From NCBI GenBank assembly GCA_002692725.1, contig NZLU01000046.1, forward strand, positions 124,001 through 188,000: DNA of 64,000 bases, read 5' to 3'. The DNA comes from Ponticaulis sp. (lineage in GTDB: Bacteria > Pseudomonadota > Alphaproteobacteria > Caulobacterales > Hyphomonadaceae). The position numbers were made by a program, and so were the translations under genes. This document shows, piece by piece, positions 34,520 through 43,747 of this stretch. The first letter of the stretch is position 1, and every line of letters begins with the position of its first letter. Under the pieces are notes generated by a model. The model was not told where the DNA came from. It was given only the letters and a program-made list of their open reading frames with translations, and ran no database searches.

Positions 34520-36741
34520 TATACGCGTTCCTCAGAGAGGCCCCAACTCGATACAGTTTCTTCAGATGGTCCGGAGACAGGTAATTTGACTGCAACTCTT
34601 GCGCCGGATTGACCATCATGCCGATCAAGCAGAGTGAGTTGCCCGCCATGGTCCTGAACAATTCTCTGGACGATTGCGAGCCCCAGCCCAACACCCTGCT
34701 CTCTCGTGGTAAAATAAGGCTCCAGGAACTGGCTCCGATTATCCATCGGAAAGCCGGGGCCTGTATCCTCGATTTCGATCAGGACTTCCTGATCTTCCTG
34801 TCTGACGTTAACATCGATCTTCATGACACGCTTTGGATCGGTCTGTTCTTCATGTCTTGCAATGGCTTCGCCGGCGTTTTTGATCAGATTTGTCAGAGCC
34901 TGACCAAGCAGCCGTTCGTCACCTGAAATCATGATGACATCGGGCTGGCAGTGAAGAGAAATCCGAACATCGGGCAGGGTCAGACGTCCGCCATAAACAG
35001 CCGTTTTGACAATCTCTGCCATGTCGAAACTTTTCACTTCCGGTTTCGGCATGCGCGCAAATGACGAAAACTCTTCGACCATTCGACCGATATCCGTTAC
35101 CTGTCTGAAGATCGTGTCGGTGCACCGATCAAACACTGTATCGTCTTCGTCGATGAGTTTTCGATAGCGGCGCCTCAGACGTTCCGTCGATAATTGGATC
35201 GGCGTCAGCGGATTTCGGATTTCATGGGCAATACGCCGAGCTACATCTCGCCAGGCCGACTGCCTTTGCGCACTGACAATCCGCGTCGTGTCGTCAAAAG
35301 TGAGAATACAGCCGGGGTCATCTTCAAGTGTTGGCGCAACACGCAACAGAATATGTTGTTGTTTGCCGTCATGTTCGAGCATCATAGACCGTTCTCGAAG
35401 CTCCTGATCGTCGAGCACTTCCTGCGCAAGACTTGCAAATTCCGGTACCGCTTCTGCCAGATTGATGGCTCCATCTGATGGCTCGAGCATTGGGAACATT
35501 CGCCTCGCCGATGGATTCGACAAGACGATATTCAGATTATGATCCACTCGTATGATGCCTGCCGTCACACCCTCCAACACGGCCTCGATGAAGGTTGATC
35601 GCTCAAGAGCTTCTTTGTGCGCGGCATCCAATGCACTTCTTTGTTCTCTGAGTTTTTCGGTCATTGCGTTAAATGACGCGGTGAGATCGGACACTTCGTT
35701 CTCGAGCTTGGGCATTGGCACAGAAACGGTCAGAACGCCTTTTCGGACGTCATCCGCCGCATTGGCTAGTTTCGCGATCGGCGTGGAGATCTGACTGGCC
35801 GCCTGAAGGCCAAACCTAATAAAAAACAATAAAATCAGAACCGTGATCTGTGTGAAGCCAAGCAGAAAGATTATCTGTAGCCGACGGCTTCTTTCTTCCG
35901 CCTGACGATACTCCGTATTCATCTCGTCAAAACGCATCAGACTTTCGAGCAAACGCGGATCAATCGGCCGAACAGTGTAGACATAGGCATCTTCGAAATC
36001 AGGCAGATGAAAGAGCGCCCAGAATTGCGCTGTTTCATTGAGAAGTTTCACCGAAACTATTCCGCCGTCGGCGTCCTGATACATTTCTTCCGTGGGCGGC
36101 GTCACAGACGCATTCATAGACTCGTCTGTAGAGACCAGAATATTGCCCTGAGAATCGACCAGGAACGCGCCAGAAAATCCACGTACGCTGGCCTGATCGA
36201 AAAGATAGCGCTCAAATTCCTCAGGCTGGGTTTCATAACCGATTGCCGCGGCATTTAAATCTCTCGCCATCGGCTTGATATCATTCCCCATATCTTCCGC
36301 GAGCGCCTGAAGGTTTGAACGCGCAATGTCCGCGCTTCCTTGCACGATGGTCTGAATGCGTTCGGAGAACCAGTTTTCGATACCGCGATTAAGGGAGGTG
36401 CCAAGAAAGAGCGCGACGAAGATTGCCGGCGCGACAGCCGCAAAACTGAAGAGCAACGCAAATCTACGGCCGAGACGACTTTTCTGGCTGACTTCTTTCT
36501 CACTCATCGCCCTGGATGAGAGCGCAAAAAAGTCGCGCGCGACATAAAAGGCAAGAGCGCCAATCAGCGCAAAGTTCACGGCCAAAAGGCCTATCATGGC
36601 TCTGGAAGCTGGCCTGATGGGACCAAATCCTGAAAACGAAACCAGTGTGACAATGACCGCAATGAAGGACGCAATCAAAAAAAGGAATTGCGTCCAGCGG
36701 CCAAACAGCCTGAAAACAGAATTGTCTAAAAAACGTTGCAC
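34519..36741 (-). CDS. ntrY: Nitrogen/redox sensor histidine kinase NtrY
   Basis: 740 aa membrane kinase. Two or three N-terminal helices (about 15-105), a periplasmic region (about 120-285), another membrane segment near 292-312, then a HAMP domain, a PAS domain (about 385-490), a HisKA domain with ARRIAHEIRNPLTPIQLS, and an ATPase domain ending GVGLGLAIVQRI. The start is GTG at 36741 with GGTGAG upstream. It follows ntrC by 60 bp and is coupled to ntrX. Homologues respond to nitrogen, redox or oxygen state. Confidence 0.94.
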   Translation of the reverse strand: MQRFLDNSVFRLFGRWTQFLFLIASFIAVIVTLVSFSGFGPIRPASRAMIGLLAVNFALIGALAFYVARDFFALSSRAMSEKEVSQKSRLGRRFALLFSFAAVAPAIFVALFLGTSLNRGIENWFSERIQTIVQGSADIARSNLQALAEDMGNDIKPMARDLNAAAIGYETQPEEFERYLFDQASVRGFSGAFLVDSQGNILVSTDESMNASVTPPTEEMYQDADGGIVSVKLLNETAQFWALFHLPDFEDAYVYTVRPIDPRLLESLMRFDEMNTEYRQAEERSRRLQIIFLLGFTQITVLILLFFIRFGLQAASQISTPIAKLANAADDVRKGVLTVSVPMPKLENEVSDLTASFNAMTEKLREQRSALDAAHKEALERSTFIEAVLEGVTAGIIRVDHNLNIVLSNPSARRMFPMLEPSDGAINLAEAVPEFASLAQEVLDDQELRERSMMLEHDGKQQHILLRVAPTLEDDPGCILTFDDTTRIVSAQRQSAWRDVARRIAHEIRNPLTPIQLSTERLRRRYRKLIDEDDTVFDRCTDTIFRQVTDIGRMVEEFSSFARMPKPEVKSFDMAEIVKTAVYGGRLTLPDVRISLHCQPDVIMISGDERLLGQALTNLIKNAGEAIARHEEQTDPKRVMKIDVNVRQEDQEVLIEIEDTGPGFPMDNRSQFLEPYFTTREQGVGLGLAIVQRIVQDHGGQLTLLDRHDGQSGARVAVKLPVSGPSEETVSSWGLSEERV

Positions 36742-36801
36742 TCAAACTCACCAAAACGTGCTATTCAGGTAACACTGTTTCCTGAGTAACACACTAATGG
36801 A

Positions 36802-38226
36802 TCAGTCGGGAGATGCAATCTCAAGACTGTTGATCTTGCTGCGCAGCGTATTGCGGTTCATGCCAAGCAATTGAGCCGCCCGAACCTTGTTTCCGCCCGT
36901 CACATTGAGCGCGAGTTCGATCAATGGCCGTTCAACCATGGAAATCACATCGTGGTAGACTGTGCCTTCAGTATCCGAATAGGCTCTGAGGTCCGGCTCG
37001 ACGTGCTCACGCAACAAATCTCTTAGCTTCTGTTCAAAACTGACGCCGTTTTCCTTGGGCATGCGGCGTTCAGAGACAAGCGAGGCCTGGACAAGGTCCT
37101 CAGAGATAACCGGTTCAGACGACAACGCGATCATCCGCATCACAACGTTCTGCAATTCGCGGACATTGCCCGGCCAGTCATGGAGAGACAGACGCTTCAG
37201 TGCTTTAGCGTCAATTGTCTTTTGTCCCAGGCCCTCAATCTCGGCCCGTTTCAGAAAACGTTTCGCAAGCTCTGGAATGTCGTCCTTGCGCGCCCGCAGC
37301 GGCGGGATAGAGATCGTCACGACATTCAAACGATAGAAGAGATCATTGCGGAATAGACCTTCCTCAATCAACGCTCTCAGATCGCGGGATGTGGCAGCGA
37401 TCACACGTGCTGTCGATACGTCCATCTCGGACGACCCGACAGGCGAGAATTCACCGTTCTGAAGAAATCTGAGCAACTGGGTCTGCGCATCAATCGGCAT
37501 GTCGCCCACTTCATCGAGGAACAGCGTTCCGCCGTCACTGAGCGCTACCTTCCCTTTGGTAACTGTGCCGTCAGGCGCGACAACGCCAAATAGTTCAGCC
37601 TCGATCCTGTCACGCTCAACCGCAGCCATATTGACTGGGATAAATGGTTTTTCCGCGCGGTTTCCGAGTTCGTGGATGGCTTGGGCAATGGTTTCCTTGC
37701 CAGTGCCAGACTCCCCTTCAATCAGGATCGTCAGTGCCGTGTTCTTTACGCGCGACATCGTCCTGTAGACGGCCTGCATAGCCGCGGATCGACCAATTAC
37801 AGCTTCGTTCAACTTGGAATCTGGCACTCGTGTCGGGCGTTCAAGTTTCTTTTGACCGTCTTTTGAAGACAGCGCCCTTTTCGCCATTTGTGCCAGTTCA
37901 TCGATATCAAACGGCTTCGGAAGATAGTCAAATGCGCCATGTTCTGTCGCAGACATGGCGGTCATCAGCGTACTCTGGCCCGAAATCACAATCACCGGAA
38001 GTTCGGGGCGTTCAGCTTTGATGTCAGGCAGAAGATCGAAGATACAATCATCGCCCATATAAACATCGGTAATGAGGAGATCGCCGTCTCCATTCCGAAC
38101 CCAGCGCATCAATGCCGTTGCATTGGTCGTCGACCGAACAGAATGGCCGTCAGCGATCAGAGTTTGACTAGCAATAAGACGAATGCCGGCGTCGTCGTCG
38201 GCGAGAAGAATAGTGGACTGTGCCAT
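36802..38226 (-). CDS. ntrC: Nitrogen regulator NtrC (AAA+ without GAFTGA loop)
   Basis: 474 aa from ATG 38226 (MAQSTILLADDD). A longer frame upstream runs into ntrB and is not credible. Receiver domain with phospho-Asp54 (LITDVYM), AAA+ domain with Walker A GESGTGKE (171-178) and GGTLFLDEVGDMP, and a Fis-type helix-turn-helix at the C-terminus. The loop between ELFG and GGTLFLDE (215-231) reads VVAPDGTVTKGKVALSD: GAFTGA is absent and about four residues are deleted. Rhodobacter capsulatus NtrC, which also lacks GAFTGA, activates sigma70 polymerase; the same may hold here. One base separates its start from the ntrB stop. Confidence 0.95.
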   Translation of the reverse strand: MAQSTILLADDDAGIRLIASQTLIADGHSVRSTTNATALMRWVRNGDGDLLITDVYMGDDCIFDLLPDIKAERPELPVIVISGQSTLMTAMSATEHGAFDYLPKPFDIDELAQMAKRALSSKDGQKKLERPTRVPDSKLNEAVIGRSAAMQAVYRTMSRVKNTALTILIEGESGTGKETIAQAIHELGNRAEKPFIPVNMAAVERDRIEAELFGVVAPDGTVTKGKVALSDGGTLFLDEVGDMPIDAQTQLLRFLQNGEFSPVGSSEMDVSTARVIAATSRDLRALIEEGLFRNDLFYRLNVVTISIPPLRARKDDIPELAKRFLKRAEIEGLGQKTIDAKALKRLSLHDWPGNVRELQNVVMRMIALSSEPVISEDLVQASLVSERRMPKENGVSFEQKLRDLLREHVEPDLRAYSDTEGTVYHDVISMVERPLIELALNVTGGNKVRAAQLLGMNRNTLRSKINSLEIASPD

Positions 38227-38227
38227 T

Positions 38228-39307
38228 TTAATTTGTTCCTGAGGAATCTCTTTGCATTGGCAAAACAAGGTCGAACTGGGTCCGACCGGGACGACTGGTG
38301 AAAGACAACCGGCCCCCATGTGCCAGGGCAATATCCTGACACACTGAAAGACCGATGCCGGTTCCAGAAGATTTTGTAGAGAAAAAAGGTTTAAAAATCT
38401 GATCTTGTGACGATGTTGATATCCCTGGACCGTTATCCCGGATGCGGACCAGAAGCGCTCCGGAGAACCGGCGCTCATCCCCGGGACGAGGCAGACGGAT
38501 GCCTGCCTGATAGGAAGTCGACACTTTTACTTCTGCATAATCCTGACCGCTCACTGCTTCAGCCGCGTTCTTCACAATGTTCAGAATGCACTCATGAAGG
38601 TGATCTTTGTCGGCAGAGATTTCCGGCAATGACGGATCAAAGGACTTTTTGAAGGTGACTTTGGGAGACGCCACGGTCTGCATGGCCACAACATCATCAA
38701 GGGTCTCGTGAATGTTGAGCAATGAAAACTGCGGCGCGTTGTAGAGTTCAAAAGCCGTAAAGCGGTCAATCAGACGCCCGATCCGATGGGCCTCGGCGCG
38801 AATCAGAGACAGAAGTTCGGTTTGATCCCCGCGACACGACCGCTCCATCAATTGCGCGGCGCCCGATATTCCACCCAGCGGATTTTTGATTTCGTGGCCA
38901 AGCATCCGCGCAAATGTCGCGAGACCGGATGGATCCTGACGCCCGCGTTTATTCTTCTTCGCCAAAGCGATGTTGATGATCCCGGCGGCAGCATCGAGGC
39001 TCATACGGACATCAAACTTCTGAGGCTCGATGAATGGCCCGCACAGCGTAACGTCTGAAGCTGTGACATCACCTGAATCCGATAGCAGACGATCGATCAG
39101 GACAAACAATTCACAATCATGGAACAGTACTTCGCTGAGCTTCCGTCCGACAAGGCGATCAAGTCCGCCCCCCAAATGCGCCTGAGCCTGCAGATTGACG
39201 CTTGAGATGCGCTGACTGTCATCTATCTGAACGAGCGCGATCGGCGCGTCCTGAGCCAGACTAGCAAGGAGATCCCGGGAAGACAGTTCGCTGGTCGATT
39301 TAATCAT
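38228..39307 (-). CDS. ntrB: Nitrogen regulation sensor kinase/phosphatase NtrB
   Basis: 359 aa cytosolic PII-responsive kinase. An N-terminal PAS domain (about 15-120) is followed by a HisKA domain with MLGHEIKNPLGGISGAAQLM, and an ATPase domain with ILNIVKNAAEAV, RDNGPGIS and GTGIGLSVCQDI. It phosphorylates or dephosphorylates NtrC. The ATG overlaps the dusB TGA, so it is coupled to dusB, as in the classic nifR3-ntrBC operon. Confidence 0.95.
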   Translation of the reverse strand: MIKSTSELSSRDLLASLAQDAPIALVQIDDSQRISSVNLQAQAHLGGGLDRLVGRKLSEVLFHDCELFVLIDRLLSDSGDVTASDVTLCGPFIEPQKFDVRMSLDAAAGIINIALAKKNKRGRQDPSGLATFARMLGHEIKNPLGGISGAAQLMERSCRGDQTELLSLIRAEAHRIGRLIDRFTAFELYNAPQFSLLNIHETLDDVVAMQTVASPKVTFKKSFDPSLPEISADKDHLHECILNIVKNAAEAVSGQDYAEVKVSTSYQAGIRLPRPGDERRFSGALLVRIRDNGPGISTSSQDQIFKPFFSTKSSGTGIGLSVCQDIALAHGGRLSFTSRPGRTQFDLVLPMQRDSSGTN

Positions 39308-40308
39308 GCGGCAAACTCCGCGGCTCGATACTCAATCTTTTCAAAGGCTGACGTCAGTTCTGTACAGTCTTGCGCCGACAAGACCTCTTTTTTGACGTCA
39401 AGTTTTCCGGCGTCAACAAAACCCTGATCAACCCAATAATCGAAAGCAGCGCTTAAATGCTTGCGAACCATGCGACTTCCGATGCGGAGTCCGTAAAGAT
39501 CTATACTATCAGAGGCTTGCTCGAGGAGGCTGTCCATCTGGCGAGCAAATGACGGTCTATTCAAAGAACGATTATTCAGGCGTGCTTCGATGTCAGCAAT
39601 GAGCCAAGCCCGTCCCGTTGCGGCCCGCCCAATCATGACACCATCTGCGTCTGATTGGCGAAGCGCACTCTGCGCTGTCGCGAAGTCAACGATATCGCCA
39701 TTCGCGATCAACGGAATTGAGACAGACGATTTGACCTCCCTGATCGCTGGCCAGTTCGCCGCGCCCTCATAGAAATCCTGCCGGGTTCGGCCATGAACTG
39801 TGATCATCTGGACGCCAAGACGCTCCGCACGCGCGGCCAGTTCGGGCGCTGACACAGATTTCCAATCCCATCCCATTCGCATTTTCAACGTGACCGGAAC
39901 ACGACCCGCGCCTTCAAGCACAGCCTCGATCAGACGTTCGGCATGGTCGAGGTCTCTCATGAGTGCAGATCCGGACAGTCCGCCAGTCACACGTCGGGAT
40001 GGGCATCCCATATTGATGTCGATGACATCAGCGCCAGACTGGGCGGCTAGCTCCGATGCAAGCCTGAGAGGCTCTGCTTCGCGGCCAACAAGCTGGACGA
40101 TGTGCAGACCGCCCGCCTGCCCGCTTGGCTTCAACCGCGTCTCCGCGTCTCTCAAACCTCTGATCAGTTCTTCGCCAGCAACCATTTCAGTGATTGCAGC
40201 TTTGGCCCCAAAGCGTAATACCTGCTTACGGAATGGTGCATCGGTAACGCCTGACATCGGAGCCAGGAAAACCGGTACGTCATTCTCAAATAATGCATTC
40301 AATCCCAT
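39304..40308 (-). CDS. dusB: tRNA-dihydrouridine synthase DusB (NifR3)
   Basis: Flavoenzyme that reduces uridine to dihydrouridine in the tRNA D loop. TIM barrel with the opening VFLAPMSGVTDAPFR, the catalytic Cys102 in MGCPSRRVTGG, then HGRTR and NGDI. The 334 aa length is normal. First gene of the long minus-strand run that ends with hflX. Its 5' side faces ispDF across about 60 bp. Confidence 0.94.
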   Translation of the reverse strand: MGLNALFENDVPVFLAPMSGVTDAPFRKQVLRFGAKAAITEMVAGEELIRGLRDAETRLKPSGQAGGLHIVQLVGREAEPLRLASELAAQSGADVIDINMGCPSRRVTGGLSGSALMRDLDHAERLIEAVLEGAGRVPVTLKMRMGWDWKSVSAPELAARAERLGVQMITVHGRTRQDFYEGAANWPAIREVKSSVSIPLIANGDIVDFATAQSALRQSDADGVMIGRAATGRAWLIADIEARLNNRSLNRPSFARQMDSLLEQASDSIDLYGLRIGSRMVRKHLSAAFDYWVDQGFVDAGKLDVKKEVLSAQDCTELTSAFEKIEYRAAEFAA

Positions 40309-40367
40309 GGTATTCGCTCATTGGTGCAGTGCACAAATTTTGCTCAGATAAACACAACGTGTACGGA

Positions 40368-41582
40368 ATGAAAACCTCGACAATTCAAAACTGCCCATAT
40401 ATTGACCACAAAACAGCAAATTTCTGTTGCATAATAGTCGCAGCTGGACAGGGAACTCGTTTTGGTAGTGGAGTGTCGAAGCAGTTTCTACCCTTCGGTG
40501 CAGGAAACGTTCTGACCACAACACTGGCTGGTTTCCTTTCGCATGCACAGTGCCAGGAAGTCATTGTCGTCATTAGACCCGATGACCGAAAGTTCGTCTC
40601 CAAACTCATGGCAATCCACTTCGAAACAGATCTCGGCAAGATTCGTCTGGTCGATGGCGGCTCCGAAAGAGCCCAATCGGTCGAACATGGTCTCAATGCG
40701 ATTACGAACGAGACTTTGCCATTCGTCCTGATCCATGATGCGGCGAGGCCGGGCCTGTCCAATCAGGTAATTGATGACCTTCTTTGCGCGCTATCCAATC
40801 ATGATGGCGCGGCACCTGCCCTCCCCGTCGTTGATGCACTCAAACGGCATGTCGAAGGCGCGATCGAAAATGTAGATCGGACAGGCCTCTATCGCATTCA
40901 GACGCCCCAGGCATTCCGACTGTCACAAATCAAAGGTCTTTACGGCGCTGAGACATCTGCTGCGGTGGATGATTTTGAACTTGCCCAGCGCGCGGGATTG
41001 TCGCTGAAACTCACAAACGGGGCTGAACGACTTGCAAAGATCACCTATCCTGACGACCTCAAACGCGTTGAACGACTTATGATTGAAGACGTGCAAATGA
41101 TTTATCGAACCGGTACCGGATACGATGTCCATGCTTTTGAAGCTGGCAGCACTCTACAACTCTGCGGTGTTGAAATACCCCATTCTCAGAAACTCAAAGG
41201 ACACTCCGACGCAGATGTTGGCTGGCACGCGCTGACGGATGCCATTCTGGGGGCGATTGGAGACGGAGATATCGGAGACCATTTTCCGCCGTCAGATCCA
41301 CAATGGAAAGACGCAGCATCATCCGTATTTCTGAAACACGCTGCGTCCCTCGTTCAGGCCCGCCGAGGAAAAATAGTCAATCTCGACATCACGCTGATCT
41401 GCGAGGCCCCCAAAATCAAACCGCACCGGCAGGCTATGCGTCAGACAACTGCCGACCTGCTTCAGTTGGAGCTCGATCAGGTGTCCATCAAAGCGACGAC
41501 CACAGAGGGCCTGGGATTTGAAGGACGACGCGAAGGAATTGCGGCTCAGGCTGCTGTATCGATTGCCCTGCCGGACAAATGA
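40368..41582 (+). CDS. ispDF: Bifunctional IspD/IspF isoprenoid (MEP pathway) enzyme
   Basis: The N-terminal IspD domain (cytidylyltransferase; VAAGQGTRFG at 24-33) converts MEP to CDP-ME. The C-terminal IspF domain (from about residue 247, RTGTGYDVHAFE) makes the cyclic diphosphate; GHSDADVGWHALTDAILGA supplies zinc ligands. The fused enzyme is typical of alpha- and epsilonproteobacteria. The start is set at ATG 40368 (MKTSTIQN), 405 aa. An in-frame ATG at 40293 lies inside dusB on the other strand and adds non-conserved sequence. Confidence 0.95.
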   Translation: MKTSTIQNCPYIDHKTANFCCIIVAAGQGTRFGSGVSKQFLPFGAGNVLTTTLAGFLSHAQCQEVIVVIRPDDRKFVSKLMAIHFETDLGKIRLVDGGSERAQSVEHGLNAITNETLPFVLIHDAARPGLSNQVIDDLLCALSNHDGAAPALPVVDALKRHVEGAIENVDRTGLYRIQTPQAFRLSQIKGLYGAETSAAVDDFELAQRAGLSLKLTNGAERLAKITYPDDLKRVERLMIEDVQMIYRTGTGYDVHAFEAGSTLQLCGVEIPHSQKLKGHSDADVGWHALTDAILGAIGDGDIGDHFPPSDPQWKDAASSVFLKHAASLVQARRGKIVNLDITLICEAPKIKPHRQAMRQTTADLLQLELDQVSIKATTTEGLGFEGRREGIAAQAAVSIALPDK

Positions 41583-41633
41583 TTTACGCTAGTCTCTAAC
41601 GGGCCAACACCGAAGATTCTAAGGGACCATCCA

Positions 41634-42128
41634 TTGTTTTCTGAAAGACTGCTGAACCTTGCGCGCCTGATTATTGATGACGCCGCTCAACGTCGTCTCA
41701 AAATAGCAACGGCTGAAAGCTGCACAGGCGGCTTGCTATCAGCCCTGTTTGTTGAAATTCCAGGGTCCTCAAAGGTCTTCGAACGCGGCTTCGTGACCTA
41801 TTCGAACAAGGCCAAGGAAGAAATGCTCGGCGTTCCAGGTGATCTCGTCGCTGATTACGGAGCCGTCAGTGAGCCTGTCGCTCGCGCCATGGCCGAAGGT
41901 GCCTTGGAAGAAAGTCGCGCGAATATATCAATCGCCATCACCGGCGTTGCTGGCCCGGGCGGCGGAACGCGCTTAAAGCCGGTTGGTACCGTTCATTTCG
42001 CCATGGCGCGCGAAAACGCCCCCATCCGACATCGATTAGAACAATACGGAGATATCGGACGTTCCGAAGTCAGGTTAAGCAGCGTCGAAACGGCATTGAT
42101 GATGCTTCAGGAAAGCCTCTCAAGTTAA
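41634..42128 (+). CDS. CinA C-terminal domain family amidohydrolase (PncC-like)
   Basis: 164 aa stand-alone CinA-C domain, the family that deamidates nicotinamide mononucleotide in pyridine-nucleotide recycling. Motifs: ATAESCTGGLLSALF (the SCTGG active-site segment), VTYSNKAKEEMLGV, and GVAGPGGGT. The start is TTG with AAGGGA 8 bases upstream, and no ATG fits. It lies 51 bp after ispDF, probably in the same transcript. Its last 4 bp overlap the convergent START-domain gene. Confidence 0.9.
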   Translation: MFSERLLNLARLIIDDAAQRRLKIATAESCTGGLLSALFVEIPGSSKVFERGFVTYSNKAKEEMLGVPGDLVADYGAVSEPVARAMAEGALEESRANISIAITGVAGPGGGTRLKPVGTVHFAMARENAPIRHRLEQYGDIGRSEVRLSSVETALMMLQESLSS

Positions 42129-42574
42129 ACTTTACCGTACCGCCGATCGGCTTCGTCAACAAAAGCCTTCATGATGAGATTGACGGCGAGTTCGAAATTC
42201 GCCGCCGCCAAGGCACGCAGGATAAAATTTCGGAATTCGAAGTCGACGAAGAATTCCACATCAGTTGCCTGCCCCACCGGGATAAACTTCCACTCATTGG
42301 CAAGCCGGTTCAAGGGCCCTTCGATCAAACTCACCCCAATTGTTTTCTGATCCGAATTCGATTCGACGCGCGTTGAGAGCTTTTCGGAAAAGCCTTTGAA
42401 ACCCACCTTTGCATTACCGACAACTGTGCGCTCCGGACCGCTTTCCGCCACAGGCACAACCTGCATGCTCTTGATCCAGCGAATGAACTGGGGGTAGCGC
42501 TCAATATCCGAAACGAGCGCGAACAGATTATCTGCCGTGTGATCAATGCGCACGGTACGCCTGAGGCTTGTCAT
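42125..42574 (-). CDS. COQ10/RatA-type START-domain protein
   Basis: 149 aa, one polyketide-cyclase/START domain. The opening TADNLFALVSDIERYPQFIRW and the closing FELAVNLIMKAFVDEADRR are hallmarks of COQ10 proteins, which bind ubiquinone and support respiration. The same family is sometimes labelled RatA toxin after its E. coli member; nothing here suggests a toxin-antitoxin pair. It begins 7 bp after lipA in the same direction. Confidence 0.9.
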   Translation of the reverse strand: MTSLRRTVRIDHTADNLFALVSDIERYPQFIRWIKSMQVVPVAESGPERTVVGNAKVGFKGFSEKLSTRVESNSDQKTIGVSLIEGPLNRLANEWKFIPVGQATDVEFFVDFEFRNFILRALAAANFELAVNLIMKAFVDEADRRYGKV

Positions 42575-42581
42575 CCAGAGA

Positions 42582-43574
42582 TCAGCGAGTTTTTTTATCA
42601 GCCATGCGACCGGCTTTTTCCAATCTGGCCGCTTTCAGTTGCTGGAAGTCATCACCGGCATGATAGCTGGACCGGGTGAGCGGCGTTGCGGATACCATCA
42701 GAAACCCTTTTGATCTTGCAATCGTCTCATAGGCTTTAAACTCATCTGGCGTCACAAAGCGGTCCACCGCCGCATGTTTGCGTGTTGGCTGGAGATACTG
42801 ACCAATCGTGATGAAATCCACGCCCGCAGAGCGCATATCATCCATAACCTGCATGATCTCTTCTTTGGATTCACCGAGCCCGACCATCAAGCCGGATTTC
42901 GTGAATTGTTGAGGGTCACGTTCCTTCACGCGCTCAAGCAAGCGTAGAGAATGGTAATAACGCGCGCCCGGGCGAATGCTCAAATAGAGCCGCGGCACAG
43001 TTTCCAGATTGTGGTTGAACACGTCAGGCTGGCTATCAATCGCGATATTTGCAGCCTCGCCTTTCCGCAGAAAGTCGGGTGTGAGAATTTCGATCGTTGT
43101 CCCGGGTGAGGTCTTTCGGATGGCGTGGACCGTATCCGCGATATGTTGCGCGCCGCCATCCTCAAGATCATCCCGGTCGACGGACGTAATGACGACGTGT
43201 TTCAGCTCCATTGCGGCCACTGCGTCAGCGACGCGCTGCGGCTCACCCACATCCAGTGCCGCCGGCAAACCCGTTTTGACGTTACAGAAAGAACAGGCGC
43301 GCGTGCACGTATCGCCCATGATCATCATGGTTGCGTGCTTCTGCTCCCAGCACTCACCAATATTCGGACAGCTCGCTTCTTCGCACACAGTAATCAGAGC
43401 GTTCGACTTCACGATCTCCCGCGTCTCCGCATACCCCTTACTGACGGGCGCTTTAACGCGAATCCAATCCGGCTTGCGCAGGACGGGTGTGTCCGGACGA
43501 TTCCGTTTTTCAGGATGTCGGAACTCAGACTTGTCTTTTGCCGTTGAAGAAACGGTATCAATGAGTTTTGCCAT
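42582..43574 (-). CDS. lipA: Lipoyl synthase
   Basis: Radical-SAM enzyme that inserts two sulfurs into protein-bound octanoate to make lipoyl groups, needed by the PDH subunits encoded nearby. Auxiliary cluster cysteines 64, 69 and 75 (C-x4-C-x5-C) and SAM-cluster cysteines 90, 94 and 97 (CTRACSFC) are all present, and the C-terminal SSYHAGD motif is intact. The start is ATG 43574 (MAKLIDTV), 330 aa; a longer frame to 43658 adds 28 non-conserved residues. Confidence 0.95.
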   Translation of the reverse strand: MAKLIDTVSSTAKDKSEFRHPEKRNRPDTPVLRKPDWIRVKAPVSKGYAETREIVKSNALITVCEEASCPNIGECWEQKHATMMIMGDTCTRACSFCNVKTGLPAALDVGEPQRVADAVAAMELKHVVITSVDRDDLEDGGAQHIADTVHAIRKTSPGTTIEILTPDFLRKGEAANIAIDSQPDVFNHNLETVPRLYLSIRPGARYYHSLRLLERVKERDPQQFTKSGLMVGLGESKEEIMQVMDDMRSAGVDFITIGQYLQPTRKHAAVDRFVTPDEFKAYETIARSKGFLMVSATPLTRSSYHAGDDFQQLKAARLEKAGRMADKKTR

Positions 43575-43680
43575 AATGCTGAAATGGCCCGTTTTGACGT
43601 TCACATCAAGTCGACAGAACTGCACAACAGACCTTCCTGTTTGCAAGCTAGCCCCCACATCATCGCTGACTGTTAGACTT

Positions 43681-43714
43681 TCACGTTCCGTGACATAGTG
43701 TTACGTAGCGTCAC
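43681..43714. promoter_or_regulatory. Operator-like array upstream of the acyl-CoA synthetase gene
   Basis: Three GTNAC pentamers, GTGAC (43690), GTTAC (43700) and GTCAC (43710), repeat at exactly 10-bp spacing; the outer two are reverse complements of each other. A second small palindrome, TCACG-TTC-CGTGA (43681-43693), overlaps the first box. It lies between the divergent lipA and acyl-CoA synthetase starts, 34 bp before the latter. A dimeric fatty-acid-responsive repressor is a reasonable guess, but none is encoded adjacent. Confidence 0.5.
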
Positions 43715-43747
43715 AAAAATATAACAGAGATATAACGGAGTGATCGG

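Noticed and set aside
38227..38478. 84-residue N-terminal extension of NtrC
   Set aside because: The extension runs through ntrB on the same strand in another frame and has no receiver-domain similarity; MAQSTILLADDD at 38226 is a normal start.
40293..40367. 25-residue N-terminal extension of IspDF starting inside dusB
   Set aside because: Would overlap the divergent dusB coding start and shows no family similarity.
42125..42574. RatA toxin of a toxin-antitoxin system
   Set aside because: The sequence is an ordinary COQ10/START protein next to lipA, with no antitoxin partner (RatB) adjacent.
43575..43658. 28-residue N-terminal extension of LipA
   Set aside because: Not conserved in lipoyl synthases; MAKLIDTV at 43574 fits the family.
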